DNA of 64,000 bases from Sipunculus nudus (GCA_026874595.1 CM049311.1:37308676-37372675); one strand, 5' to 3'; shown: positions 1-12,535, numbered from the stretch's first letter. The notes: a model not told the origin generated them from the sequence alone. Numbers and translations: made by a program.

Positions 1-1345
1 ATAAAAACATTCATACCTCTGCATTGGTTGGACTTATCCACCTGAAATTTTGCATGTGCATACATCCTGGACAGCTTTCTTGATTTTATGACAGGTGGCG
101 CCACCTACATTCACGTTTAAGCTGCAGACATCCAAGCTTATATCTCGGGAATTTTGCATATGTATAGATCTCCCTGAGCTCTTTATCATACACAAAACTG
201 GTGGCGCCACTTGCAACTATTTTTTGCACAGCAACCATCTGTTTATCTGCCTTGGGATAAAATCACTCATATCTCGGCAGTGGTTTGACTTATCCACCTG
301 AAATTTTGCAGGTTTATACATCCTTGACAGCTTTCTTGTTTTATGACAGGTGGCGCCACCTACATTCAGATTTACTCTGCAGAGATCCAAGCTCATATCT
401 CAGGAACCATTTGACTGATTTGGCAAAAATTTTGCATGTTTATAGATCTCACATAGTTCTTTATCATACACAAAACTGGTGGCGCCACCTGCAATTATTT
501 TTGCACAGGATCCATCTGTTTGTTTGCCGTGGGTAAAATCAATCATATCTCAGCAGTGGTTTGACATATCTGCCTAAAATTTTGCAGGTACATACATCTT
601 GGATAGCTTCCTGGATTTTGTGGCAGGTGGCCCCACCTACATTTATGTATATGCTGCAGACATTCAGGCTTATATCTCAGGACCGGTTTGATATATAAAC
701 CTGAAATTTTGCATGTGTATAGATCTCACATAGCTCTTAATCATACACAAAATTGGTGGTGCCACCTGCCACCATTTTCGCACAGCGTCCGTCTGTTTGT
801 CTGCCATGGGCTAAAATCACTCATATCTCAGTAGTGGTGTGACTAATCTGCCTAAAATTTTGCTTGTTTATACATCTTGGATAGCTTTCTCGATTTTGTG
901 GCAGGTGGCGCCTCCTATATTTATGTATACGCTGCAGACATTCAGGCTTATATCTCAGGACTGGTTTGATATATAAACCTGAAATTTTGCATGTGTATAG
1001 ATCTCACATATCTCTTAATCATACACAAAATTGGTGGTGCCACCTGCCATTATTTTTGCACAGGGTCCATCTGTTTGTCTGCCATTGGCTAAAATCACTC
1101 ATATTTCAGTAGTGGTTTGACTTATCTGCCTAAAATTTTGCATGTTTATACATCTTGGACAGCTTTCTGGATTTTGTGATAGGTGGCGAAACCTACATAC
1201 ACATTTCGGCTGCAGACATCCAGGCTTTTATGCAACACACCTCACACTATTTCCCCTTGGCACTCAATCCATGCCTCACTTCACCTTTCCCACTCTGATT
1301 TTGGTGGATACACGTAGTAGCTTGTTGACTACCCATATTCTAGTT
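1..1345 (+). mobile_element. Helitron2/HINE-like element family A, 3' part (cut by window start)
   Basis: Tandem array of a dimeric repeat followed by a terminal module. Half-units recur around the palindrome GGTGGCGCCACC or variants near 94, 200, 349, 478, 626, 755, 903, 1032 and 1181; alternate ones are about 277 bp apart. The array runs into a 3' end with an internal copy of the terminal inverted repeat (TTTTGGTGGATAC), then a stem-loop (gtagtag/ttgactac, slightly decayed), then CTAG at 1340-1343. Two full copies downstream (3748-4620, 6371-8232) define the ends. The 5' end lies outside the window. No protein is encoded; the short open frames across the array are fortuitous. Confidence 0.8.
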
Positions 1346-1502
1346 TTTGTGTTGTGTGCACCCATGCCAGAATTACTGCAGTGATGTTTGTTTAATTGTT
1401 TCTTGTTCTAAGTGTTTAGTACTTGCATTGTTCATATACATGTTACACATGTTCTTGAAAAGTAATGGTCCAGCATTGAAGCATTATACCTGGTATAATC
1501 TC

Positions 1503-1540
1503 ATTGCACAGGTTCGCATTAGGCCTGTAGGCCTTGTTTC
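1503..1540 (+). mobile_element. Isolated 3' end of Helitron2-like family C
   Basis: The sequence has TTGCACAGGTTCGC followed by the inverted repeat AGGCCTGTAGGCCT and a CTTGTTT tail. The same end closes the element at 24555-25885. Here the matching 5' end is not evident, so it is probably a truncated relic. The rest of 1346-1700 shows nothing recognisable. Confidence 0.55.
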
Positions 1541-1699
1541 TTATTTTGTATCCTGGTTTTAACCAGGACTAGTGACTACTGCACCTGGGGCCCTGGATGT
1601 GTAATTGTCCCCATTTGCTTGGTCAGACCAATGAGAAACCCTCAAAGATGCACTAGTTTGCGGTGAAACACAGGTTTGGGGCATGACCATCCATTGTGC

Positions 1700-2830
1700 T
1701 GCAGATTGCTCTTAGTCTAATAGGGTGCCCTGGCAACCAGTCATTTCAGATTGATGCAAAAGTTTATTTTTTTGTATCAAATTTTAGCTTAGTTTCTAAT
1801 CTACAACTTTAATTCAAGTGGACAAAGATCAGTCCACTCGAGGACACTTGGGGTCCTGATGAACCAGAACTATCTCTGATGACTAAAGTGAAAAGATTAA
1901 ACAGTTCATACCTTTTGAATAGTTGGCCTAGTTTGAGTATATTTAGTCATACTTGCTTAAAAATAGTAATCTGGGTGGACAATGGTCTGGGGCATGCCCA
2001 CTAGGGGGTGCTGGGGCCTTTAACATTAGACTCTTGCATTGATTGCACCTACATTGTTCTCAACATACAAAATCATGGGCCTTGATTATTAACAAGAAGT
2101 GAGGGTGCACAATCTGTGAAGTACAGACATAAAAACACACGTACATAATTCCTGGAAATAGGGATCCCTTGGTGAAAGAGTCCCCTTTAGGCAAAATCTT
2201 CAAATGGCAGAGAGGAACAAAAGACCCCCTCTCAAAATAAGATAATCTTACACACACATACACACAAAATATTATATAATGGGTATACATATATTTGGTT
2301 GTATTAAAATAAATTATGCTCAATTTTAAAAACTTTCTAAATTTAGATTTTAGCCACCACAAAACTTAATACCAACATTAATTTGGGTAATTTGTTGTAT
2401 ATTCTCAGACATAATTTTTTATGCCAATTCTCACATATGGTCACATCATACACATAATTTTAAAAAATCAGCAGGAAGTATATATTTTCTTATTTTTCTA
2501 CTTTACTAAAGGCACCACCTAGTGGCCATGGACTGACCACTGTCCAGCGAGTCTGTTGTACGAAAGCAAGTATGATCAAATATAATAAAATTGGGTCATA
2601 CTATTTGAACCGTTAAGTCTCTCCATTTTTGTCATTACAGAGGGTTCAAGTTTATCAAGACTCCACTATTAGACTGATCATTGTCTACTCGGACTAAAGT
2701 TGTCAATGAGAACCTAAGCTTTAATTTAATTTATTCCCAAAAGTAAACTTTTGCCTCAATTTGAAATGAAAATAGTTATTTTATCATGGTCAGCCCCCTA
2801 CTACACCCTGAACGGTGTATCAGCAAAGTT
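1700..2830. repeat. Long, diverged inverted repeat (arms about 1700-2030 and 2505-2830)
   Basis: Read in reverse complement, the right arm follows the left arm in order. Shared blocks include 'gatcagtc', 'tttagtcatacttgct' against 'tttgatcatacttgct', 'ggacaatggtc' against 'ggacagtggtc', and 'cactagggggtgct' against 'cactaggtggtgcc'. Arms are roughly 300 bp with many substitutions and small indels, around a spacer of about 470 bp. It could be a foldback element or two old copies of one dispersed repeat in opposite orientation. No coding potential is seen in arms or spacer. Confidence 0.6.
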
Positions 2831-3747
2831 TAAGGCACTAGAATATCAATTTTTTTACCATGCCCAAATTCTAAATTTATTGTAGGATAACTGTGCACCC
2901 TCTAGAGATAGAAAATAACAAAGGTATAACTCTTTGGATAATCTTTCACTTTTGTTATGTTAAACTGCAAACCCACTGCCAGGACCCATATTAGTGAGCA
3001 AACTCAGTTGACAGGTTCATTAAACAGTGATGACGAATGTGTTTACCCAATAAAAGCAAATATTTAACTGGAAGATCCAGGTGAAGCCAGCAATTGTTAT
3101 GTACCTAATTACCTTCAGTGCCTGTGTTGAAAATGTGCATAATAAATTAACCATATTACAATACAACCAACAAGTGAGCAATATCACAGAGTAAATATTA
3201 TGATTATGGTTTATATGTATGTGATATATCAATAAATACTATTATTATTTTACTTCCTGTTGTCTCTTAGGGTGTACTTAATCAATTAATTTCTGAATTA
3301 GTCATTTTAGTGTAGTTGACTTAAGCCCATGTCAGACCATAATACAAACCAAAAATTTTATTTTATGAAAATATGGACATGGAAAGCAAAAGTTTAGACA
3401 TTTTTAGGCACCTGTCACACCAGGAAAGCAAATGAAAAGTGGATCAATAGCTTAAATCTGTTTTTCTGTCGCTTTCAATGCACCCATGTCAGAATTTACT
3501 GACTTTGGTTACAATCAGCCAAAGACAAAAACAAACCAATACTGACATGACCAAATGAATACCGTAACCATACTGCAGTGAGTAAACTAAAAACAGAATT
3601 TTTATTTAAGTGTTGGGTGACTCAAAACTGACATTATTCCCTCTTTTTGAATAATTTCATATTTGCTTTGGGCAAATTATTTTGGCAAATGAAAAAAAAA
3701 AGTGTGATAGGTGCTTTATAGTCCCTTGGTGACAGATCCAGTAATTG
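2831..3747. other. Non-coding interval, nothing recognised
   Basis: AT-rich sequence with only short chance open frames on both strands, no splice-flanked exon that I can support and no clear repeat boundary. Confidence 0.5.
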
Positions 3748-4620
3748 TATCCGCCAAAACAGAGTTTTGCGGATACTATGTTTTCAGCTGCGTAACCGCT
3801 GGGCGGAATTTTACGAAACCCTGGATTATGTTCGGGTCACATATGAACTGCTGCGCCCTGATTTTGTTTTGACCTCTGACCTTTCCTCTGCGCTCTGCGT
3901 CCGTTTGTGTGTCTGTTTCCACACATAAACCCACATATCTGGGGAACCGTTTGACCGATCAGGAAAATTTTTTTGGGCCAAAATTTAGCATGTGTATAGA
4001 TCTCACATAGCTCTTAATCATTCCAAAACTGGTGGCACCACCTGCAGCCATTTTTGCACAGCTCCCGTCTGTTTGTCTGCCATGGGATAAAATCACTCAT
4101 ATCTCGGCAGTGGTTTGACATATCTGCCTAAATTTTTTGCAGGTTTATACATCCCCGACAGCTCTCTTGATTTTATGACAGGTGGCGCCACTTGCATTCT
4201 AGTTTATGCAGCAGACATCCAAGCTCATATCTTGGGAACCGTTTGACCGATTGGGCCAAAGTTTTGCATGTGTATAGTTCTCACATAGCTCTTTATCATA
4301 CGCAAAACTGGTGGCGCCACCTTCAACCATTTTTGCACAGCGTCCATCTGTTTGTCTGCCACGGGCTAAAATCACTCATAAACATATAGTGGTTTGACTT
4401 ATCTGCCTCAAATTTTGCATATGTATACAACTTGGATGGCTTTCTGGATTTTGTGGTGGGTGGCGCAACCTACATACACCATTTGGCTGCAGACATCCAT
4501 GCTAATATGCAACACTTCACTCTATTTCCCCTTGCCACTCAATCCATGCCTCACTTCACCAGTTCCACTCTGATTTAGGCGGATACACGTAGTCGCTTGT
4601 CGACTACCCATATTCTAGTT
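3748..4620 (+). mobile_element. Complete Helitron2/HINE-like element, family A (about 0.87 kb)
   Basis: The 5' end is a palindromic stem (TATCCGC, then AAAAC-aga-GTTTT, then GCGGATA, 3748-3775). The 5' motif TATCCGCC recurs inverted inside the 3' end (GGCGGATAC, 4579-4587). It is followed by a hairpin with perfect 7-bp arms (GTAGTCG 4589-4595, CGACTAC 4601-4607) and CTAG at 4615-4618. A 5' terminal repeat, an internal 3' copy and a trailing hairpin make up the asymmetrical-TIR layout of Helitron2/Helentron elements. The interior has about four half-units of the 277-bp dimer with the GGTGGCGCCACC palindrome. There is no Rep/helicase frame, so it is non-autonomous. Exact insertion boundaries are uncertain by 1-3 bp. 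Confidence 0.8.
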
Positions 4621-6370
4621 GTCCATATAGATATCTTGCCATCAGTGACATTTTTTTTTTATTTGCTGGAGCTACAAGGCAAAAACATGATTTTTAATTA
4701 AGCTCTCTAAAAATTTTTTTTTCATAAAACCATACAGGGTTTGACACTTACTTTTGAAAGTACTTGCTCAACTAGGAAAGTAATTTATAGCATTTACTTG
4801 CCCTACATTAATTTTCACTAGCCCTGCAAAAATAAGTGCATGCTCATAGCCACAAATGCAAAATGTGTTAAAAAGTGATTTTTCTAAAGATTGCATGCTG
4901 GACAATAATTATATACATAAGTTTATTTTAATAAATCTTATTTCTCGTTATAATAATTGTACAGATAAAAGCCATATAATTTAACTTATTTGAGATACAG
5001 AGGTCTATTATCAATAGAATTTTATGAAATTGTCCATGAAAGAAAAAATGCTAACAGAAAATAATTAAATATTCAAGAATTTAGTTAAAGGTGTACATTG
5101 GACCCAAATACCAGGTTGGGCTTGAAGTATTAACCATGTTTTGGTTGCCCTAACACCATTTTCTGCAACTTTTACTTCCCCATGGCAATTGGATAACCAT
5201 TAATTTTGAGCCGTGCCATGTTCAGTTGGATTAAAAGGGACCAACAGTAATGGGTAAACTCATCTAAGGTTCTACACACTTTGTTTGATGATAAGTGTAA
5301 TCAGATTTTGCTTGAGATTGTAAAAATAAAGCTTGTAAAATTTACTACCATCTTTTCTGGTCCAGGGAAAGTTTTCTGGTCCAGGGAAAGTTTTCTGGAA
5401 ATTTTCTCTCTTTGACTGTGTGTGTTAACTGGTGGTCTGCCAATAATTTCAGTGATCCGTCATTTTCTTTCATATTTCATTAAATTGATTACATTTTTGC
5501 ATATTTAAGCAGAAACAATTATATATGCATAGGCAAAGAGGAATTTTAAAAAATCTGTCCTTTTGAGACATAGGAAAGATAGGACACAAATGAGCAAACA
5601 GCATTTAAAACTGAATCTTGTTCTGTGGACAAGTGTCAAGAACGTGATCATTACCTTGACCTTTCAGTGTCATGTACAGGTCAGACTGAAGTTATTTTAT
5701 CAGATTTCAAGGAAATATAGAAGGTACTTAAAATAACTGAGTAATAATTGATTATTGCATGGCTGCTTTATTGTGGCTTGCTTGCTCGGAACTGGGGACA
5801 TTGATTTGGGTTTGTGTGTCTGTTTTCCTCTGTCTGTCTGTCAGGTTTATGTTTCCATGTGATAACTTTCCTAATTATTATCTGATTTCATTCAAATTTG
5901 GGTCAGTGATTGCGCTTATGCATACCTTGGTTTGGATTGGTTTTGGAGTGTCTGTCTGAAAATTTGTTACCGACAGCTCCAAACAAAACAAAATTTTCCC
6001 TTTTGTTCTGTGTTCTTAACTAAAATTATGACATGTCAAGACATCTTCTGGGGAAAATAAAAACTAAAACATATTCAGAAGACAAACAAGAAGATTATAG
6101 GAACCTAAAATAACAAGAGCCGGAAGCCAGGGACATTAATTCCACAAATTTGTTTGTTTCTTTCATTTCATTAACTTGAAAATACAACCAATGCCTACCA
6201 CTAGTGTTTTTTAGTCCAATAGATGTTGATGAACAGTGGCTCAGAGTCTGTAGAAATAACATCCAAATTGAAACACCATACTCCTAAGATCACTATAATA
6301 AGATGTGACTTGTGTTTTCAGGAGCTCCCTAATCTTTCAAGAATTTTACATTATAGAGCAGATATATTTG
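4621..6370. other. Non-coding interval with a short tandem duplication
   Basis: No gene is recognised. A short tandem duplication of 'tctggtccagggaaagtttt' lies near 5356-5396. A TCTGTCTGTC-containing patch near 5818-5900 resembles degenerate internal modules of the Helitron2-like repeats elsewhere in the window, but no ends were found. Confidence 0.45.
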
Positions 6371-8232
6371 TATCCACCAAAACGAAGTTTTGCGGATACT
6401 ATATGTTTTTGACTGGGTTCCGCCGCTGCAGTAGCGCCAGAGCGGCCCTCCAGATAACTGGCTTGCCAGAGTGCCTGCATGGACATCTAACTCTGAGGAT
6501 CGCATTATAAGGCCCCATGAGGATGCAGATATTTTCGTCCTCATTGCTTACAAGTATCGTGTCACTTCAAATAAACCCACTAGACCTTTTAATAAGTTTC
6601 TTATCTCTCCAACGACACCTACCATGTGTGTGAAATATTCCGTTATAACCCATTATATTCGTATATTGTTCTGCATGTATGGGAGATTTCTGCCTGCGGT
6701 CTGCCTGCTGACTGTATGCGGAGATACGGTTTTAAAGTGTGGCGTGGACTTGCAGGGCGGTTCTAAATTTGGCTTGTGTCACGACTCAGTAGGGGGCCCT
6801 AACTGAGTCGTGTTTGTCATAGCTACCACTGCCGCTGCGCGTTCAATTCAGGAGAACTCCTCTGAGACTACTGGACTGATTTTTACAAAATTACACCAAT
6901 TATCGGGTCACATGTGAACTGGTGCCTAACCAATTTGCATTGACCTCTGACCTTTCCTGTCTGCCCAGCGTCCATTTGTGCATCTGTTTCCACACATAAA
7001 CCCACATATCTCGGGAACCGTTTGACCGATCAGGAAACAAATTTTGTACAAATGTAGCCCTTGGATATCTTTATAACATACACAAAAAATGGTGGCACCA
7101 TCTGCAACCATGTTTGCACAGTGTCCATCTGTTCGTCTGCCTTGGTTAAAATCACTCATACCTCTGCAGTGGTTTGACTAATTCACCTGAAATTTGGTAT
7201 GCATATACATCCTCGATAGCTTTTTTGATTTTATGACAGGTGGTGCCACCAACATTCATGTTCACACTGCAGACATCCATGCTTATATCTCCGGACTTGT
7301 TTAACATATCTTCCTGAAAATTTGCATGTGTATAGATCTCACATAGCTCTTTATCATACGCAAAACTAGTGGCGCCACCTGCAACCATTTTTGCACAGCA
7401 TCCGTCTGTTTGTCTGCCATGGGATAAAATCACTCATATCTCGGCAGTGGTTTCACATATCTGCCTAAAATTTTGCAGGTTTATACATCCTGGACAGCTT
7501 TCTAAAATTATGACAGGTGGCCACCTACATTCTAGTTTATGCTGAAGACATCCAAGCTCATAAATTGGGAATCGTTTGACCAGTTGGGCCAAAATTTTGC
7601 ATGTGTATAGATCTCACATAGCTCTTTATCATACACAAAACTTGTGGCACCACCTGCAACCATTTTTGCACAGCGTCTGTCTGTTTGTCTGCCGTGGGAT
7701 ATAATCACTCATAACTCGGCAGTGGTTTGACATATCTGCCTAAAAAAATGCAGGTTTATACATCCTGGACAACTTTCTTGATTTTGTGATAGGTACTGCA
7801 CCTACACTCTAGTTTATGCTGCAGACATCCAAGCTCATATCTTGGGAACCATTTGACCAATTGGGCCGGAATTTTGCATGTGTATAGATCTCACATAGCT
7901 CTTTATCAAACACAAAACTTGTGGCACCACCTGCAACCATTTTTGCACAGTGTCCGTGTGTTTGTCTGCCGTGGGCTAAAATCACTCATATCTCAGTAGT
8001 GGTTTTACTTATCTACCTAAAATTGTGCGTGTTTATACATCTTGGTTCGTTTTCTCAATTTTTTGGTAGGTGGCGCCCTCTACATACACATTTTGCCTGC
8101 AGACATCCATGTTAATATGCAACACACCTCACTCTATTTCCCCTTGCCACTCAATCCATGCCTAACTTCACCCGTTCCACTCTGATTTTTGCGGATACAC
8201 ATAGTTGCTTGTCGACTACCCGTTTTCTAGTT
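6371..8232 (+). mobile_element. Complete Helitron2/HINE-like element, family A (about 1.86 kb)
   Basis: The 5' palindromic stem begins TATCCACCAAAAC and closes with GTTTTGCGGATA (6371-6398). The 3' end has TTTTTGCGGATAC, then a slightly decayed stem-loop (tagttg/cgacta) and CTAG at 8227-8230. The array holds palindrome-centred half-units near 7090, 7235, 7366, 7512, 7640, 7789, 7917 and 8067; alternate ones are 274-277 bp apart. Compared with the copy at 3748, an extra block of about 400 bp (about 6410-6820) sits between the 5' end and the array. It ends in a strong hairpin at 6780-6812 and may be a nested insertion. Open frames here are chance. Confidence 0.8.
6780..6812. repeat. Strong stem-loop inside family A element
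   Basis: CACGACTCAGT (6780-6790) pairs perfectly with ACTGAGTCGTG (6802-6812), separated by a GC-rich 11-nt core. It sits at the right edge of a block absent from the shorter family A copy, so it may be the terminal hairpin of another rolling-circle-type insertion or an end of a foldback MITE. Confidence 0.55.
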
Positions 8233-9960
8233 ATTTCTGGTTTCACTCAAATGGTTTCTTTATAATCTTGTCATGTTTTCCAGTGACATTGGGAAAGTGG
8301 TCACAGGACATTATGACATCAAATTTATGCAAAGGGTTTATGAACCTCTTATGGGATTCTCACTTATCTTCCTTTGGTAAAGATTTCGCTGGAATATGAT
8401 CGAGCTTTATTTTTATTGCCACCAAATATGCTGTCATTAAATGATGTGACCCTTTTCCACATGTCTGTGCTAGGTTTTATTCTAACAGTTTTCACACTCA
8501 TGAGTTCTCATGTTTCTCTGTTTATTTTTAATGTCGCCATCATTCACATTTTATGCTCGCAACTGTGTAGCAGTAGTGATCACGACTCTTTCGAGCCATG
8601 AATTTTTACGTTTATGACATTCATAAGTATTGGCAGAGGAGCCAGAGCTGTTTCATCACCATGGTGATGACTTCTCTGTAGAAACCGGAGGATTCTGAGT
8701 GTTGAGTCTGTGTTGGGAGATGACTGAAACACCTGTGCACTTCGCTGGTTTAACAGGGATTTTAAATTCATTCCATGCAGACTGTGATTAATTAAATAAA
8801 AAAAACATTATGATTGTTGCCAGTTACTGCAATGGGAAGTTCCTTTTATTTGGCCTTAAATCCAGCTTGTAATATGTGACTCCAGTGTCCCAATACTTGT
8901 TGGTTAATTAACAAAAAAGGTTCAAAGATCAAATGCACTAGTTGATAATGCAGGCATGCATTCATGTTAAATATAATCAAAATTTAATAAGGCAACACAA
9001 AAAAAATATTATTCTGATGAAGTCTACAAGAGTTTTTAGGCCATAGCAAAATTATCAATAGAGGTACCATATTTTCTTCATTTGCAAAAAAAAATAAAAT
9101 TTTTACCCATGTACATGAAAAATGAGATCAGTGAATGTGTAGAACAATAAATTTTGTGGGTGTGGCCTATCTGAAGTATAGATCTGTATTTGCTAGAAAC
9201 CCTGAATGAAACCTCAATTTGATGATAAGAGTTAAATACAAAAAATGCTTTCAGTTTTGTCACTGTGATTTTAATAAGAAACACAGATCTGTTGGTCAGT
9301 TTGGGGATGCTCTTATGATACAGGCACCATTTTGTTGTTATAATAAACCTACCTCTGAAAGGGAGGTGAGTTCATGTTTATATATGCATTAACGGTACAT
9401 CTGTTTCACCTTCCGTTTCATCAAGGAATAAGTGACGTTATTCACATTTGTTCACCAGTAAATCAGTCTCCATCCACAAAATAATAGATTCTCAAGATCT
9501 GGTAAATTTTGTATATTGAAAGATCTTTCAAGATTACACCCAAGGTCAGTTTCAAGATGAGCGTGTATATCTTAGTGTAATTGGCCTTAATCAGATTACC
9601 TGTAATATGCTGGAGAAATGCATCACTTTAACATGATCAGGGGCTGCTAGTTCGTGTTTCATTAGAGATCTGTCAGTTACAAGCTATATATAGCAGTGTC
9701 TTTATACATGTTGGACACTGAGGAGAGCAGAGCAGGTTTTAATTATTGACTGTACGTTGCCTCCGACCAGCACCACCAGGTCAATCATGATGAATGAATC
9801 CTCAAGGTCAACCTAATGATTATGATCAATCAGGTCATCAGTTTCACTGTGTACATCAACCTCAGTATCTTGTAAACATTGAACTCCATAGCTGATTGCT
9901 GCATTTGCTCTCTTCTGATATATCCAACATAAACTTTGACTTACCTTGAATAATCTCCAG
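8233..9960. other. Non-coding interval
   Basis: No exon or repeat family is recognised. The only clear structure is an 18-bp perfect palindrome, TCATCACCATGGTGATGA, at 8653-8670. Otherwise the interval is AT-rich. Confidence 0.45.
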
Positions 9961-9974
9961 ATTCCCTTCATTTA

Positions 9975-12165
9975 GCAGGACTCTCTTGAATCCAATCATT
10001 AAATTGAACAAGACTCTCTAGAAGTTATCCATCAAATTGAGCAGGTCTCTTTAGAAGTCAGACATTAAATTTGAACTGGTCTCTCTAGAAGCCAGTCATT
10101 AAATTGAGCAGGTCTCTTCAGAAGCCAATCCTAAAATTGAGCAGGTATCTCTAAAAACCAATAATTAATTTGAGCAGGTATCTCTAGAAGCTAATCATTA
10201 AATTGAGCAAGTATCTCTAAAAGCCAATCATTAAATTGAGCAGGTCTCTCTAGAAGCCTATCCTTAAATTGTGCAGGACTCTCTAGAAGCCCATCATATA
10301 ATTGAACAAGACTCTCTAGAAATTAATCATTAAATTTGAACAGCTCTCTCCAGAAGTCAATCATTAAATTGAGCAGGTCTCTTTAGAAGCCAATTATTTA
10401 ATTGAGCAGGTCTCTTTAGAAGCCAATCATTAAATTGAGCAGGATAATCTAGAAGCAAATCATTAAATTGAGCAGGTCTCTCTAGATGCCAATTATTAAA
10501 TTGAGCAGGTCTCTCTTGAAGCCAATCCTTAAATTGAACAGGACTCTCTAGAAGCCAATCATTAAATTGAACAAGACTCTAGAAGCCAATCATGAAATTG
10601 AACAAGACTTTCTAGAAGTAAATCATTAAATTGATCAGATCTCTCTAGAATTCAATCATTACAGTTGAACAGATATCTCTAGAAGTCAGTCATTAAATTG
10701 GGCAGGTCTCTTTAAAAAGCCAATCCTTAAATTGAGCAGATCTGGGTAGAAGCCAATCATTAAATTGAGTAGGTCCCTCTAAAAGACAATCATTTAATTG
10801 AGCTGGTCTCTCTAGAAGCGAATCATCTAATTAAGCGGGCCTCTCTAGAAGTCAGTCATTAAATTGAGCAGGTCTCTCAAGAATTCAATCATTATATTTG
10901 AACAGGCCTCTCTAAAAGTCAGTCATTAAATTGACCAGGTCTCTTTAAAAGCCAATCCTTAAATTGAGCAGGACTCTCTAGAAGCCAATCATTAAATTGA
11001 ACAAGACTCTCTAGAAGCCAATCATGAAATTGAACAAGACTTTCTAGAAGTAAATCATTAAATTGATCAGATCTCTCTAGAATTCAATCATTACAGTTGA
11101 ACAGATATCTCTAGAAGTCAGTCATTAAATTGGGCAGGTCTCTTTAAAAAGCCAATCCTTAAATTGAGCAGATCTGGGTAGAAGCCAATCATTAAATTGA
11201 GTAGGTTCCTCTAAAAGACAATCATTTAATTGAGCTGGTCTCTCTAGAAGCGAATCATCTAATTAAGCGGGCCTCTCTAGAAGTCAGTCATTAAATTGAG
11301 CAGGTCTCTCAAGAATTCAATCATTATATTTGAACAGGCCTCTCTAAAAGTCAGTCATTAAATTGACCAGGTCTCTTTAAAAGCCAATCCTTAAATTGAG
11401 CAGGACTCTCTAGAAGCCAATCATTAAATTGAACAAGACTCTCTAGAAGCCAATCATGAAATTGAACAAGACTTTCTAGAAGTAAATCATTAAATTGATC
11501 AGATCTCTCTAGAATTCAATCATTACAGTTGAACAGATATCTCTAGAAGTCAGTCATTAAATTGAGCAGGTCTCTTTAAAAGCCAGTCCTTAAATTGAGT
11601 AGGTATCTCTAAAAGACATTCATTTATTTGAGCTGGTCTCTCTTGAAGCCAATCATCAAATTGAGCAGGTGTCTTAAGAAGCCAATCATTTAATTGAGCA
11701 CGTTTCTCTTGAAGCCAATCATTAAATTGAGCAGATCTCTTTTGAAGCCAATCATCAAATTAAGCGGGTCTCTCTAGAAATCAGTCATTAAATTGAGCAG
11801 GTCTCTCAAGAATTCAATCATTATATCTGAACAGGTCTTTTTAGAAGTCAGTCATTAAATTGACCAGGTTCTTTAAAAGCCAATCCTTAAATTGAGCAGA
11901 TCTGTCTAGAAGCCAATCATTAAATTGAGTAGGTGTCTCTAAAAGACAATCATTTAATTGAGAGCAGGTCTCTCTAGAAGCCTATCATCAAATTGAGCAG
12001 GTATCTTTAGAAGCCAATCATTAAATTGAACATGTTTCTCTTGAAGTCACTCATTTAATTGAGCAGGTCTCTCTAGAAGCCAATCATCAAATTAAGCGGG
12101 TCTCTCTAGAAGTCAGTCATTAAATTGAGCAGGTCTCCTTAGAAGCTAATCATTAAATTTACAGA
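9975..12165. repeat. 33-bp minisatellite (about 66 units) with 432-bp higher-order repeat
   Basis: The unit is approximately 'tctctctagaagccaatc' plus 'attaaattgagcagg', 33 bp, with occasional 34-bp and shortened variants, spanning about 2.2 kb. Within it a 13-unit block repeats with a 432-bp period: the distinctive variant 'catgaaattgaacaagac' starts at 10591, 11023 and 11455. The first two blocks appear nearly identical along their length. The third diverges after about 150 bp, and part of the block recurs near 11800-11960. In the reverse strand the consensus unit reads as the 11-residue frame PAQFNDWLLER, but several variants put TGA in that frame, so it is not coding. Confidence 0.95.
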
Positions 12166-12535
12166 TGCATTTGTTTTCTGCATTTAGATGGCTATGGAAA
12201 CAAAAAACTTATTTTATTTAATGTACATTTAATTCTTCACTCAAAGCCTCATGATAAGATTACCAGCTCTTAACAGAGATACTGATGCAAAAGGGAGTAT
12301 GCATGGTCATGGCAGTGTAGTTTTCTGTATGACTATAACTGTCACAACTTATGCAAAGGTCTATCAGTCCAAGATAAATGCCCACTAGCTGAATAGTGTA
12401 TTAACAGCTAACAAAAGTAATGTTTGTTTTACTCAGTATAATTTTTATTTTACACAGTGACAACAAGACTGAAATAGGCATGCAGTACTGGTTATTCATA
12501 TGCTGTTGGTCCTCCTATAACTGCGCAGTTTTTAT
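12166..12535. other. Non-coding spacer
   Basis: AT-rich sequence between the minisatellite and the next mobile element; no feature is recognised. Confidence 0.4.

Noticed and set aside
9975-12165. Possible 11-residue repeat protein (PAQFNDWLLER per unit) on the minus strand of the 33-bp minisatellite
   Set aside because: Many variants (those with 'aagtcagtcatt' or 'gaattcaatcatt') place TGA in that frame, and 34-bp units shift it; no start or splice context.
9975-12165. CRISPR-like array
   Set aside because: Head-to-tail 33-bp units without unique spacers in a eukaryotic context; it is a minisatellite.
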